The translations under genes and the position numbers were made by a program. The notes beneath the pieces were generated by a model. That model was not told the DNA's origin. It saw nothing but the letters and a program-made list of their open reading frames with translations, and did not search any database. A stretch of 64,000 nt of DNA from CAVTJL01 sp963735065 (GTDB lineage: Bacteria; Pseudomonadota; Alphaproteobacteria; Geminicoccales; Geminicoccaceae), in assembly GCA_963735065.1 (NCBI GenBank), contig CAVTJL010000001.1, forward strand, positions 496,001-560,000, in the 5' to 3' direction. Positions 9,719 through 18,689 of this stretch are shown here, one piece after another (within the stretch, counting starts at the first letter, position 1; each line of letters opens with the position of its first letter).

Positions 9719-10132
9719 ATGACGGAGGAAGGCATGGAGATGGAGCACGGCTCGCCGGTCGAGCGTGGTGCTGCCATGCTCGCGACGGACGAGCACGCCC
9801 CCGCCAAGGAGCGCCAGGCGCACGCGGAGGCCTTGGGCGAGCAGATCGTGGAGGCCCTCAAGACCTGCTACGACCCCGAGATCCCGGTCAACATCTACGA
9901 GCTGGGCCTGATCTACCGCATCGACATCGAGGACGACGACAGCGTCAAGGTCGAGATGACCCTCACCTCGCCCCACTGCCCGGTCGCCGAGAGCCTGCCG
10001 ATCGAGGTCCAGGAGAAGGTCGAATCGGTCGAGGGCGTGAAGGGCTGCAAGGTCGAGCTCGCCTGGGAGCCCCCCTGGCACCCCTCGATGATGACCGAGG
10101 AAGCCCAGCTCGAGCTCGGCATGATCTACTAG
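9719..10132 (+). CDS. sufT: SUF-associated MIP18/DUF59 protein SufT
   Basis: 137 residues from ATG 9719 with CCGGAGG upstream. After a variable N-terminus of about 45 residues comes a DUF59/MIP18 domain: KTCYDPEIPVNIYELGLIYRI, then TLTSPHCPVAESLP with the conserved cysteine, and ending in WEPPWHPSMMTEEAQLELGMIY. SufT-type proteins assist maturation of Fe-S proteins in the cytosol. Many alphaproteobacteria follow it with a sufA-type carrier gene; here the operon ends and a candidate terminator follows. Confidence 0.93.
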   Translation: MTEEGMEMEHGSPVERGAAMLATDEHAPAKERQAHAEALGEQIVEALKTCYDPEIPVNIYELGLIYRIDIEDDDSVKVEMTLTSPHCPVAESLPIEVQEKVESVEGVKGCKVELAWEPPWHPSMMTEEAQLELGMIY

Positions 10133-10467
10133 GCGATCGCTCGCCTCTCGGCCTTCCGAGCGCCGGTGATCGGCGGCTACGCCTCGCCTGTGTCCAAGGT
10201 CTGAGCGGCGAGGCCTTTTCCGTTCAGCTCGACACATCGAGACAAGCCGCTGACCTTGCGCCTGCTGCACGGTCGGCACCTGATGGCCGGTCCGGTGCCT
10301 GCGGCATCTCGGGAAGTCTCCCGAGCCGGGCAGCCCTGGTGCCTTTGGCGTTGGCATCCCGGTCTCCGACGACGATGCCGGGATGACTTCAGGCGGTCTG
10401 CGTCGGGCTGGTCACCCAGAGCATCCTGATGCTTGCTTCTTCTGTCCCTCTCCGGCTCGAGGGGACG
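10133..10467. other. Intergenic region after suf operon, no gene seen
   Basis: 335 bp between convergent genes. It holds the candidate suf terminator (10181-10219) and a second hairpin, CTCGGGA-AGTC-TCCCGAG (10308-10325), without a T run. No open frame here has coding character independent of an antisense shadow. Confidence 0.6.
10181..10219 (+). terminator. Candidate suf operon terminator
   Basis: A perfect 8-bp stem, GCCTCGCC (10181-10188) with GGCGAGGC (10207-10214), followed by CTTTT. The loop of 18 bases is longer than usual, so efficiency is uncertain. It lies 49 bp after the sufT stop. Confidence 0.45.
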
Positions 10468-10731
10468 TCATCGGCGCGACGCGTCTCCGGCCTGCGCGGC
10501 CTCGAGCTCCAGAGGATCGATGGTCACGACCCGACCGGAGACAGCGCTGCCCGGCAGCGTAGGCAGGAAGATGGTGGTTGAGACCCGCCGGTAGGCGAGG
10601 AAGGACAAGCCCTCGAGTGCCTCCTCTTCCGTCTCGATCCTGTAGGTCCCGGCCGGCTGCTCGGCGTCGATGCCCTTCAGGAGAAAGGGCCGCGTGAAGG
10701 TGACGGTCGTACAGCTCGTGCGCAGGGTCAT
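10468..10731 (-). CDS. Small conserved hypothetical protein
   Basis: About 87 residues from ATG 10731, supported by GGGAGC 6 bases upstream; another in-frame ATG four codons earlier lacks this. The pattern TTVTFTRPFLLKGIDAEQPAGTYRIETEEEALEGLSFLAYRRVSTTIFLP resembles a small uncharacterised alphaproteobacterial family that I recall only as hypothetical. No membrane segment, cysteine motif or signal peptide is visible, and the predicted content is mostly beta strand. It is monocistronic, downstream of groEL on the same strand. Confidence 0.7.
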   Translation of the reverse strand: MTLRTSCTTVTFTRPFLLKGIDAEQPAGTYRIETEEEALEGLSFLAYRRVSTTIFLPTLPGSAVSGRVVTIDPLELEAAQAGDASRR

Positions 10732-10876
10732 CGATGCTCCCATGGCAGGTATGCAGGCTGACAGCGGGACATCCCATCAGGCAGCGAAACGGATCGCGAC
10801 CTGCAGCTATATCGTGCGGACCTCGATGGCTCCTTGCCCAGGCGGCGCCCTTGCTCGGCGCCCCGGCTGCGCACCA

Positions 10877-10902
10877 AGGGGCCGCGGTTGCCCGCGGCCC
10901 TT
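10877..10902 (-). terminator. Hairpin downstream of groEL
   Basis: A perfect stem GGGCCGCGG (10879-10887) and CCGCGGCCC (10892-10900) with a 4-base loop lies about 31 bp past the groEL stop. It is symmetric and has only short T/A runs (AA on one side, TTCT on the other), so it may act in either direction. I infer termination of groESL. Confidence 0.45.
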
Positions 10903-10932
10903 CTCGGCGTCTCCGATCGGTGAGCGGGCCGA

Positions 10933-12582
<1,650 letters not shown>

Positions 12583-12617
12583 GGCTGGTCCTTTTGGTTA
12601 TGAATTGGGAGATCGGC

Positions 12618-12932
12618 TCAGGCGGCCTTCTTCGCGGCGGCCACGCCCTCGATGATCCCCATGATGTCGCTCTCTTTCATGATCAACAGCTCCTCGCCGT
12701 CGATCTTGACCTCGGTGCCCGACCACTTGCCGAACAGCACGCGGTCACCCGGCATGACATCCAGCGGCTGGACCTGGCCCTGCTCGTTGCGGGCGCCGGG
12801 GCCGACGGCCACCACCTCGCCCTGCATCGGCTTCTCTTTCGCCGTGTCGGGAATGATGATCCCGCCCTTGCTCTTCTGCTCCTCCTCCAGGCGACGGAGA
12901 ACGACGCGGTCGTGCAGTGGTCTGAAGTTCAT
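12618..12932 (-). CDS. groES: Co-chaperonin GroES (10 kDa)
   Basis: 104 residues from ATG 12932 (MNFRPLHDRVVLRR). The open frame extends far upstream, but those codons run through the CIRCE operator and are not protein-like. The mobile loop is KSKGGIIIPDTAKEKPMQG, and the roof and core blocks PGDRVLFGKWSGTEVKIDGEELLIMKESDI are normal. GroES caps GroEL during folding. Length is slightly above the usual 95-98 residues because of a C-terminal VAAAKKAA tail. Confidence 0.98.
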   Translation of the reverse strand: MNFRPLHDRVVLRRLEEEQKSKGGIIIPDTAKEKPMQGEVVAVGPGARNEQGQVQPLDVMPGDRVLFGKWSGTEVKIDGEELLIMKESDIMGIIEGVAAAKKAA

Positions 12933-12966
12933 GGCTCGGCCTTCTGGAGCTGGTTCTAGTTGATTG

Positions 12967-12993
12967 TTGGCACTCTCCATATATGAGTGCTGA
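12967..12993 (-). promoter_or_regulatory. CIRCE operator (HrcA site) of groESL
   Basis: TTGGCACTC-N9-GAGTGCTGA, a near-consensus CIRCE (TTAGCACTC-N9-GAGTGCTAA) with one substitution per arm, centred about 48 bp upstream of the groES start. HrcA repressor binding here gives heat-inducible groESL expression. A weak sigma-32-like -10 (CCCATTGG on the minus strand, near 13004-13011) lies just upstream; I could not find a convincing -35 partner. No hrcA gene is in the window. Confidence 0.9.
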
Positions 12994-13295
12994 CAAGCGA
13001 AAGCCCAATGGGCGCCTCGGAAAAAGCCGGTGCAGAGTCTGGACGGGACATCGACTTGGCGCGCGGTCGGACCTCCAAGGAAAGTCACTGATCGAAGGAG
13101 ACGACTGTCCTGCCCTGCTTGGCGCTGACCAAGCCTGTCGGCACGCCCGACCACCGGCCGCAGAGCATCGAGGAAGCTCTTCGCAGCGACAGAGGGAGCC
13201 CCTCTGCGAACGGGCTGCACCTGATCGCGATCAGAGCTCACGCATGGCCCGAGCTTCAGCATCAAACAGAAAAAAGGAACTTGATCCGATTCTAA

Positions 13296-13322
13296 TTGAC
13301 ATACGGCATTTTCTCCTACATA
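13296..13322 (+). promoter_or_regulatory. Sigma-70 promoter, possibly leaderless
   Basis: TTGACA (13296-13301) and TACATA (13317-13322), 15 bases apart, in an AT-rich island. Transcription would begin about 13329-13331, at the ATG of the next gene (13331). No Shine-Dalgarno is present (CACCTCCC precedes the ATG), so a leaderless mRNA is plausible. The short spacer is a reservation. Confidence 0.5.
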
Positions 13323-13330
13323 CACCTCCC

Positions 13331-13951
13331 ATGCCTTCCGTCTACCCCTCGCGTTCCCCCGCCTCGACGCCCTGCGCCCGCACCGTGCGGCTGGCGCGGC
13401 GACTCGCCGGCGGCATGACGCCCGCCGAGGTCGCCAGGCACGAGGGAACGGACGAGGCCGAGATTCTGGCGCTCCTCGAGGACGAGAAGTTTCAGAAACA
13501 CGTCGCCTACTACCGGCACGAGGCCGAGCTGCCCGAGGACGAGCGCGAAGAGATCCTGATCAGGACGGCGTTCGCCAGCCTCCAGCACCTCGCCGACATG
13601 GGCGACACCAAAGCTCTTTTGTTCCTTACCTACGAGGGCAACCGCGGCCGCCATCCGGAAAACCGCCTGCGCCGCCTCGTGACGCGCACGAGCGACCACG
13701 ATCCCGAGCTGCGTGCTGGGGACGAGATCGGTGCGGAGCCGGCCGATGCAGCCGTTCAGGCGACCGACAAGCGTATCGCCGCCGAGCTTGTCTCGGACCT
13801 CCTCGCCTTCGCCCGGAGCAACCCGGACGTGGCCGACTGGGTCCTGCGCTACGCCGAGAGCCGCCAGGCCCTGCTGGGAGAGAGCGGGGCCGGGGCGGTG
13901 GAGGAGCAAAAAAGGAGAGTGAAAGAAGAGAAGATCAGCAAAGGATCGTGA
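13331..13951 (+). CDS. Hypothetical helix-turn-helix protein
   Basis: About 206 residues from ATG 13331; the frame is open 116 codons further upstream, but that stretch crosses the CIRCE/promoter region and reads as noncoding. Residues about 20-55 (ARTVRLARRLAGGMTPAEVARHEGTDEAEILALLED) form a helix-turn-helix like those of Trp-repressor/terminase-small-subunit-type proteins. The following acidic helical region (ELPEDEREEILIRTAFASLQHLADMGDTKALLFL) and the charged tail (KRRVKEEKISK) have no assigned function. No phage genes are nearby, so a DNA-binding host protein is more likely than a terminase. Function is unknown. Confidence 0.65.
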   Translation: MPSVYPSRSPASTPCARTVRLARRLAGGMTPAEVARHEGTDEAEILALLEDEKFQKHVAYYRHEAELPEDEREEILIRTAFASLQHLADMGDTKALLFLTYEGNRGRHPENRLRRLVTRTSDHDPELRAGDEIGAEPADAAVQATDKRIAAELVSDLLAFARSNPDVADWVLRYAESRQALLGESGAGAVEEQKRRVKEEKISKGS

Positions 13952-14509
13952 CAGAAGAGCGAGCCGGCCACCCCACGGGTCATCCCCCGCCTTGAGCGGG
14001 GGATCAACGGGCAGGGGTGACGCGACGATAGCGTGGCCAGCCTCGAGCCGTTGGCCCCCCGGTCTAGCCGTGGGGCGACGAGGGAGAGACGCGTCCGCAG
14101 GTCTCTTTCTTGTCACCCGACGGCGTGACCGGCGGGTCAGGTGACAGGGACTATGCGACTCTGTCCCATCGCGCCGCGTCACCTGATCCCCCGGTCGGAG
14201 CCGTGGGATGACGGAAGAAGCGCATCCTCGCGTCGCCGCGTCTCTCTTTTGTGTCACCCTCGTGCCCCGACACGAGGGCCCATGCCCCGTCCCGGCGCGC
14301 CCTCGCGAGCGTGCGCATGGATCCTCGGGTCAAGCGCCCGAGGATGACACGGAAAAGCGGCCGGCGTCGTGCGATGTCCGCAGGAGCACGCCCTGCTCTG
14401 GCCCGGGCTCGCCCTATCGAGCAGAAGGGTGACAAGAACGGCGCAGCCTTGCCCTTTCGCCCGGGACCCGTTCTCCAGTAGGGTCCGCGCAGCCACGAGG
14501 AGGCCCGCC
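13952..14509. repeat. Cluster of four palindromic intergenic repeats
   Basis: 558 bp without a convincing gene. It contains four hairpins of one apparent family, each with GTCA(T/C)CC...GGGAT(GAC)-like ends: ATCCCCCGC/GCGGGGGAT (13982-14004), ATCCC.CGG/CCG.GGGAT (14186-14209), CCCTCGTG/CACGAGGG (14257-14278) and ATCCTCGGG/CCCGAGGAT (14321-14345). In addition, GGGTCAGGTGAC (14134-14145) is mirrored by GTCACCTGATCCC (14178-14190). They resemble short dispersed palindromic elements of alphaproteobacterial intergenic DNA. Their arms differ in sequence but keep pairing. Confidence 0.65.
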
Positions 14510-15223
14510 ATGCCCAATGCCGAGAGCGCCGCACCATCTCCCGACCGGGATGCCCTGAAGCGTGCCGCGGCCGAGGCCGCCGTGGCCGAGGTGCAGGACG
14601 GCATGGCCGTGGGCCTGGGCACCGGCTCCACCGCCGCCTTCGCCATCGAGGCGCTGATCGGCCGGGTGCGCGAGGGGCTGCGCATCATCGCCATCCCGAC
14701 CTCGGAGCGCAGCGCCGCCCAGGCCCGGGCGGGCGGGATCGAGCTCACCGACCTCGAGGCCACGGGCCGGCTCGACATCACCATCGACGGCGCCGATCAG
14801 GTGGCCCTGGGCAGCCTCGATCTCATCAAGGGCATGGGCGGCGCCCTGCTGCGCGAGAAGATCGTGGCGGACATCAGCGACCGGCTCGTCATCGTCGTGG
14901 ACGAGCAGAAGCTGGCCCCGGCGCTGGCGCTGCCCGTCCCGGTCGAGGTCGTGGCGTTCGGCTGGCAGGCCGTGGCCCGCCGCATCGAGGCGCTGGGCGG
15001 CAAGCCGGTCCTGCGCGAGGCCGAGGGCGGGCCCTACCGCACCGACGGCGGCAATCTCATCCTCGACTGCGCGTTCGGCCGCATCCCCGATCCCGCCGAT
15101 CTCGACTGCCGCCTGCGCCGCCTGGTCGGGCTCGTCGAGACCGGCCTCTTCATCGGCCGCGCCGCCAGCGTCCAGGTGGCGGGGGCGGGCGGGGTGCGGC
15201 GTCTGCTGCCCGAGCGCGGCTGA
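14510..15223 (+). CDS. rpiA: Ribose-5-phosphate isomerase A
   Basis: 237 residues from ATG 14510, with GAGGAGG upstream; the open frame extends further up, but only through the repeat region. Motifs are GLGTGSTAAF (phosphate binding), TSERSAAQAR, ITIDGADQVA and LIKGMGGALLREKIVA, which preserve the two catalytic aspartates, lysine and glutamate of RpiA. The usual GADE is GADQ and GGGGAL is GMGGAL, which are minor differences. It interconverts ribose-5-phosphate and ribulose-5-phosphate in the pentose phosphate pathway, in the cytosol. It is monocistronic. Confidence 0.96.
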   Translation: MPNAESAAPSPDRDALKRAAAEAAVAEVQDGMAVGLGTGSTAAFAIEALIGRVREGLRIIAIPTSERSAAQARAGGIELTDLEATGRLDITIDGADQVALGSLDLIKGMGGALLREKIVADISDRLVIVVDEQKLAPALALPVPVEVVAFGWQAVARRIEALGGKPVLREAEGGPYRTDGGNLILDCAFGRIPDPADLDCRLRRLVGLVETGLFIGRAASVQVAGAGGVRRLLPERG

Positions 15224-15340
15224 GACGGCCTCGACCATCGGGCCCCCGGTGGTAGCGGCCGCCAGCGGGCCGATCATCACCGCGGGGGGCGCCGCTCGAG
15301 ACATTGCTCCGCCGGATCACGCGCAACCCAGTGACCAGCC

Positions 15341-15369
15341 TTGCGCCAGGAGCATGACACGCGCATAAT
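15341..15369 (+). promoter_or_regulatory. Sigma-70 promoter of cold-shock gene
   Basis: TTGCGC (15341-15346) and CATAAT (15364-15369) are separated by exactly 17 bases. This predicts a start near 15376 and a 5' leader of about 120 bases before the coding region, as is common for regulated cold-shock transcripts. Confidence 0.6.
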
Positions 15370-15496
15370 GGAAGGAGGTTTTCTCCCGACACTCCGGCCT
15401 GGCGGTCAAGACCGCCTCCACCCAAGAGTTGACGACGAGACGGCCTCACGCCCCGATGCGTTGTCGGGCGTGCACTTATCGTTATGAGGTCACGCT

Positions 15497-15706
15497 TTGC
15501 AGACTGGTACCGTCAAGTGGTTCAACGCCACCAAGGGCTACGGCTTCATCCAGCCGGAGACCGGCGGCCCGGACGCCTTCGTTCATATCTCCGCCGTCGA
15601 GCGCGCGGGGCTGGGCTCGCTCCGCGAAGGCGAGCGGGTCCAGTATGAGCTGGTCCGCGGCAACAACGGCAAGAGCTCGGCGGAGAACCTCAAGCGGGTC
15701 GGCTGA
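15497..15706 (+). CDS. Cold-shock domain protein
   Basis: 69 residues starting at TTG 15497; the standard family start (M.TGTVKWFN) aligns with this TTG and no in-frame ATG or GTG is available. RNP1 is KGYGFIQ and RNP2 is DAFVHIS, both intact, followed by the usual LREGERVQYE. It is a CspA-type single-stranded nucleic acid chaperone of the cytosol. A long leader precedes it and a terminator follows, so it is monocistronic. The TTG start and leader suggest post-transcriptional control of output; this is inference. Confidence 0.95.
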   Translation: MQTGTVKWFNATKGYGFIQPETGGPDAFVHISAVERAGLGSLREGERVQYELVRGNNGKSSAENLKRVG

Positions 15707-15734
15707 CACGCGGTTCTCGAGCTTCAACTCGGGG

Positions 15735-15768
15735 CGCCCTCCGGATCCTTTCGGGGGGCGTTCTTGTT
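15735..15768 (+). terminator. Rho-independent terminator after csp
   Basis: A 9-bp stem CGCCCTCCG (15735-15743) with CGGGGGGCG (15752-15760), containing one G-U pair, is followed by TTCTTGTTT. It lies 29 bp after the cold-shock gene stop. Confidence 0.75.
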
Positions 15769-15890
15769 TACCGGGCAAGCCTCCGGCGACGAGGAGGCTG
15801 TCCGGTGCTTGACCCGGCGGCGGCTTCACGGTCCTGTTCGGGCGACCGGGCCCCGCCCGGCGCCGGGCGCCGCCGTCCGAGGAGAGGACC

Positions 15891-16847
15891 TTGGCTCACC
15901 AGCATGCCGCCCATGGCGGGCATGACCACGCACATGGCCACGGGCACCACCACGGCCATGCGCACGCGCCGCAGCGCCACGACCTCGCCTTCGCCATCGG
16001 CATCGGCCTCAACCTCGCCTACGTCGCGGCCGAGGTGGTCTTCGGCCTGCTCGCGGGCTCGATGGCGCTGGTGGCCGACGCCGGCCACAATCTGAGCGAC
16101 GTTCTGGGCCTCGCCCTCGCCTGGGGCGCCGTCTGGCTGGGGCGGCGCCTGCCCACCCCGCGCCACACCTACGGCTTCAAGCGCAGCACGATCCTGGCCT
16201 CGCTCGCCAACGCCGTCATCCTGCTGGTCTCGCTGGGCGCCATCCTGGTCGAGGCGATCCAGCGCCTGATCGTGCCCGAGCAGGTCGCCACCGGCACCGT
16301 CATCTGGGTCGCCGCCATCGGCGTCGCCGTCAATCTCGGCACGGCGCTCCTCTTCATGAGGGGCAGCAAGGGCGACCTCAACATCCGCGGCGCCTTCCTC
16401 CACATGCTGGCCGACGCCGGGGTCACCGTGGGCGTCATCGTGGCGGCGCTCGTCATCTCGGTCACGGGCTGGGACCGGCTCGACCCGCTGGTGAGCCTCG
16501 CCATCGTCGTCGTCATCTTCATCGGCACCTGGGGACTGTTGCGCAACTCGGTCAACCTCTCCCTCGACGCCGTGCCGTCGGGCATCGACCACCGGGCGGT
16601 CGAGAGCTACCTCGCCGGCCTTCCCGGTGTCTGCGAGGTCCACGACCTGCACATCTGGGCCATGAGCACCACCGAGACGGCGCTCACCGTGCACCTCGTC
16701 CGCCCCGGCATGCCGGTCGACGACGCGCTGCTCGAGGAGGCGCGCCACGAGCTCGTGCACCGCTTCGGCATCGGCCACGCCACCTTCCAGGTCGAATCCG
16801 GCGACGGCACCACCACCTGCCCCCAGGCCCCCGCCAACGTCATCTGA
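15891..16847 (+). CDS. CDF family zinc/cation efflux protein
   Basis: 318 residues from TTG 15891, with GGAGAGG 4-5 bases upstream; no in-frame ATG exists before the first membrane span. Residues 3-28 are extremely His-rich (HQHAAHGGHDHAHGHGHHHGHAH), a cytosolic metal-gathering tail. Six membrane spans follow. The transport site has HxxxD in the second span (ADAGHNLSDV) and in the fifth (HMLADAG), the zinc-preferring arrangement, and the cytosolic C-terminal domain carries HDLHIWAMS. It is a proton antiporter of the inner membrane in the CzcD/ZitB group. It converges on the LuxR-type gene. Confidence 0.93.
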   Translation: MAHQHAAHGGHDHAHGHGHHHGHAHAPQRHDLAFAIGIGLNLAYVAAEVVFGLLAGSMALVADAGHNLSDVLGLALAWGAVWLGRRLPTPRHTYGFKRSTILASLANAVILLVSLGAILVEAIQRLIVPEQVATGTVIWVAAIGVAVNLGTALLFMRGSKGDLNIRGAFLHMLADAGVTVGVIVAALVISVTGWDRLDPLVSLAIVVVIFIGTWGLLRNSVNLSLDAVPSGIDHRAVESYLAGLPGVCEVHDLHIWAMSTTETALTVHLVRPGMPVDDALLEEARHELVHRFGIGHATFQVESGDGTTTCPQAPANVI

Positions 16848-16880
16848 GGCGGAGGCGCGGAGCGGCTCGACAGCGATCGC

Positions 16881-18014
16881 TCAGACCTCGGCCCGAAGAT
16901 AGGCGCAAGGCGATCTCAGCGCGGCGCGCACCACGTCCGTTTGACCGTGCAGCCCCATCTTGCCCAGGACGTCACGAAGCTGTGAGCGCACGGTCTCGAC
17001 GGACACGCGGTCTCGGCTCGCCACCTGCTTGAGCTTGAGACCGCCAACCAGGGCGTCGATGAGCTTGGCCTCGCCGCGGGAGAGCCGGTAGGCGGCAGCC
17101 AGGGTATTGCCGATGGCGCCTGCGGGCTCGTCCGGGTCGGCAACGAGGAGAATGACGAGGCTGCCGAGGAAGAACGCCTCGGCTGCGGTGCGCGCAGGTC
17201 TCAGCAGGACCACCTGAAGAGGCCTCTCTCGTTCGCCTCGGCGGATCGCCGCGACCCGTACGATCGGGCTCTCCCACGACCTCGCCCAGAGCAGCAGGTC
17301 GACGATGGCTTCCGCGCATTGCCGGTCGGCCACGGCAAGGCGCCCGGTCGGGTCGAGCCCGATACCATGCCCGCGCTCCAGCAGATCCGACGCCCGCTTG
17401 TTCTGATAGAGGATGCGCCGGTCGGCCGAGAGATAGAAGACGCCGATATTCAACGCGTTAACCAGGGCGTCCTTGCCGCAGAACCCGTGCTGGCCCGTCG
17501 CCGTGCGACGCGCGAAGTCGAAGGCCCGCCGCAGATGCGGGTGCAGGGCAGCGATAGCGTCCGTTACCGGCTCGTCGAGGGATTCGTCGATGCCGCCGTG
17601 CAGCACGCTGACCACCATCCGGGTCGTCCCGTCCTGATAAATCGTGAGACCGTAGCCCGTCTCCAGACGCTGGGGGCGGAGGAAGTCGCTGTAGAACTCG
17701 GTACGGACCAAATCCTCGCGAGGATAGGCCCACTCAGCTTTGGTAGCCTGCCCCACCTTGCGTCGCTCGAGGTGCGGTAGCCAGGGATTGACCCGGCTAA
17801 AGTGTTGCACATAGTCGCGGAGCCTCGCCTCCTCGAAGCCGTGATTGATCACGCAATCACCGCAACCCCTTCTTTCGTCGTGCGCGAGAAGCGTCGCTCG
17901 CCCCTCAGGAAATGGCGCCGCCAGCGCAGCCAGAAAGTCCGTCCAACATGTCTCGCCCAGAAGGCATGCATAGACCCGATCGATAAGCCCGCTGCTCCAA
18001 CCTGACAGGTCCAT
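16881..18014 (-). CDS. LuxR-type HTH transcriptional regulator
   Basis: 377 residues from ATG 18014. The C-terminal 65 residues form a LuxR/GerE helix-turn-helix (YRLSRGEAKLIDALVGGLKLKQVASRDRVSVETVRSQLRDVLGKMG). The preceding region has a PAS-like segment (GVFYLSADRRILYQNKRASDLL), and the N-terminal 180 residues are of unknown type with CGDC near residue 52. It therefore looks like a PAS-LuxR orphan regulator with no obvious autoinducer domain and no receiver. Palindromic sites lie 150-200 bp upstream and may serve autoregulation. The ligand and targets are unknown. Confidence 0.85.
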   Translation of the reverse strand: MDLSGWSSGLIDRVYACLLGETCWTDFLAALAAPFPEGRATLLAHDERRGCGDCVINHGFEEARLRDYVQHFSRVNPWLPHLERRKVGQATKAEWAYPREDLVRTEFYSDFLRPQRLETGYGLTIYQDGTTRMVVSVLHGGIDESLDEPVTDAIAALHPHLRRAFDFARRTATGQHGFCGKDALVNALNIGVFYLSADRRILYQNKRASDLLERGHGIGLDPTGRLAVADRQCAEAIVDLLLWARSWESPIVRVAAIRRGERERPLQVVLLRPARTAAEAFFLGSLVILLVADPDEPAGAIGNTLAAAYRLSRGEAKLIDALVGGLKLKQVASRDRVSVETVRSQLRDVLGKMGLHGQTDVVRAALRSPCAYLRAEV

Positions 18015-18162
18015 CGTTTCGACCCTTCGAGCGTTGGTGCCGGCGTGGCACCGTCGGCCGGCGTCTGGGAAAGTCCAGCACGGATCCCATCACGCCGCGG
18101 CTAGGCGCCTGCTCGTGGACGGCGCGGGTCGCCCTAGGCCCTCTGCCGTGGCCTCCACACTC

Positions 18163-18188
18163 GTTCATCATAATGAACTAGCGTTCAT
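18163..18188 (-). promoter_or_regulatory. Palindromic operator upstream of LuxR-type gene
   Basis: GTTCAT-N4-ATGAAC (18163-18178) is a perfect palindrome. A third half-site, GTTCAT, follows at 18183-18188, and the spacer contains a CATAAT box. It is a candidate binding site for the LuxR-type protein (149 bp from its start) or a promoter-overlapping operator. Confidence 0.4.
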
Positions 18189-18689
18189 AAATCGGCGGCG
18201 TCAGTGATCTCGATCACCGCGCTGCGCCGGCAGGCCGACACGGTCTCTCTTTCTTGATCGAGCCGGCTGCAGTGCTTCCTCGACTAGGCCGCCCGCCCCA
18301 AGCCGTCGCGCCTCGGTAGTAGACTGGCAAACCATCCAACCCGCGAGGAAACACCACCCCCCAAATATGGGATGTTCGAGATCGCCGCATCTGCACAAAT
18401 GAAACCATGCTAGCAGCGCCGTACGTCCGCGGAGCCGGCAGGCGCCATGGCCTCATTTCTTTGGCTCCGAAGAAGATCCGAAGCAGCCCCGGAGATGTAG
18501 GCAGTCGGGGCATTCCTCAAAACACATCCAACCGGCGCCATCGAGACGAGGTCCTCATGGTAGCCTGGACAGCAACATGGGGAAGAAGATGTACGATCAG
18601 ACGAGCGTCGCCCGACAGACAGGACCAAGATCGCACCTACCGGGCTATCAGATCAGGGTGAAAGCGGCGCAGATCGCCAGGGACCGCTG
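18189..18689. other. Intergenic, no gene recognised
   Basis: About 500 bp between the LuxR regulator's upstream region and the MutS-like gene's stop. Short open frames on the plus strand (for example 18407-18661) have no ribosome site and no recognisable protein pattern. The base composition is less GC-skewed by codon position than in the neighbouring genes. The only feature I can support is the CRP-like palindrome near 18204. Confidence 0.55.
18204..18217. promoter_or_regulatory. CRP/FNR-type palindrome
   Basis: GTGATC-TC-GATCAC differs by one base from the core of the classical CRP consensus GTGATCTAGATCAC. It lies 190 bp upstream of the LuxR-type gene. An FNR-type reading (TGAT-N4-ATCA) is also possible. 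No gene on the plus strand starts close by. Confidence 0.45.

Noticed and set aside
8381..10357. A 658-codon minus-strand open frame over sufS-sufT
   Set aside because: Antisense to sufS and sufT, with no protein family features.
13331..13951. A phage terminase small-subunit assignment for the HTH protein
   Set aside because: The HTH pattern allows it, but no portal, capsid, large terminase or integrase lies nearby, so I list it as hypothetical.
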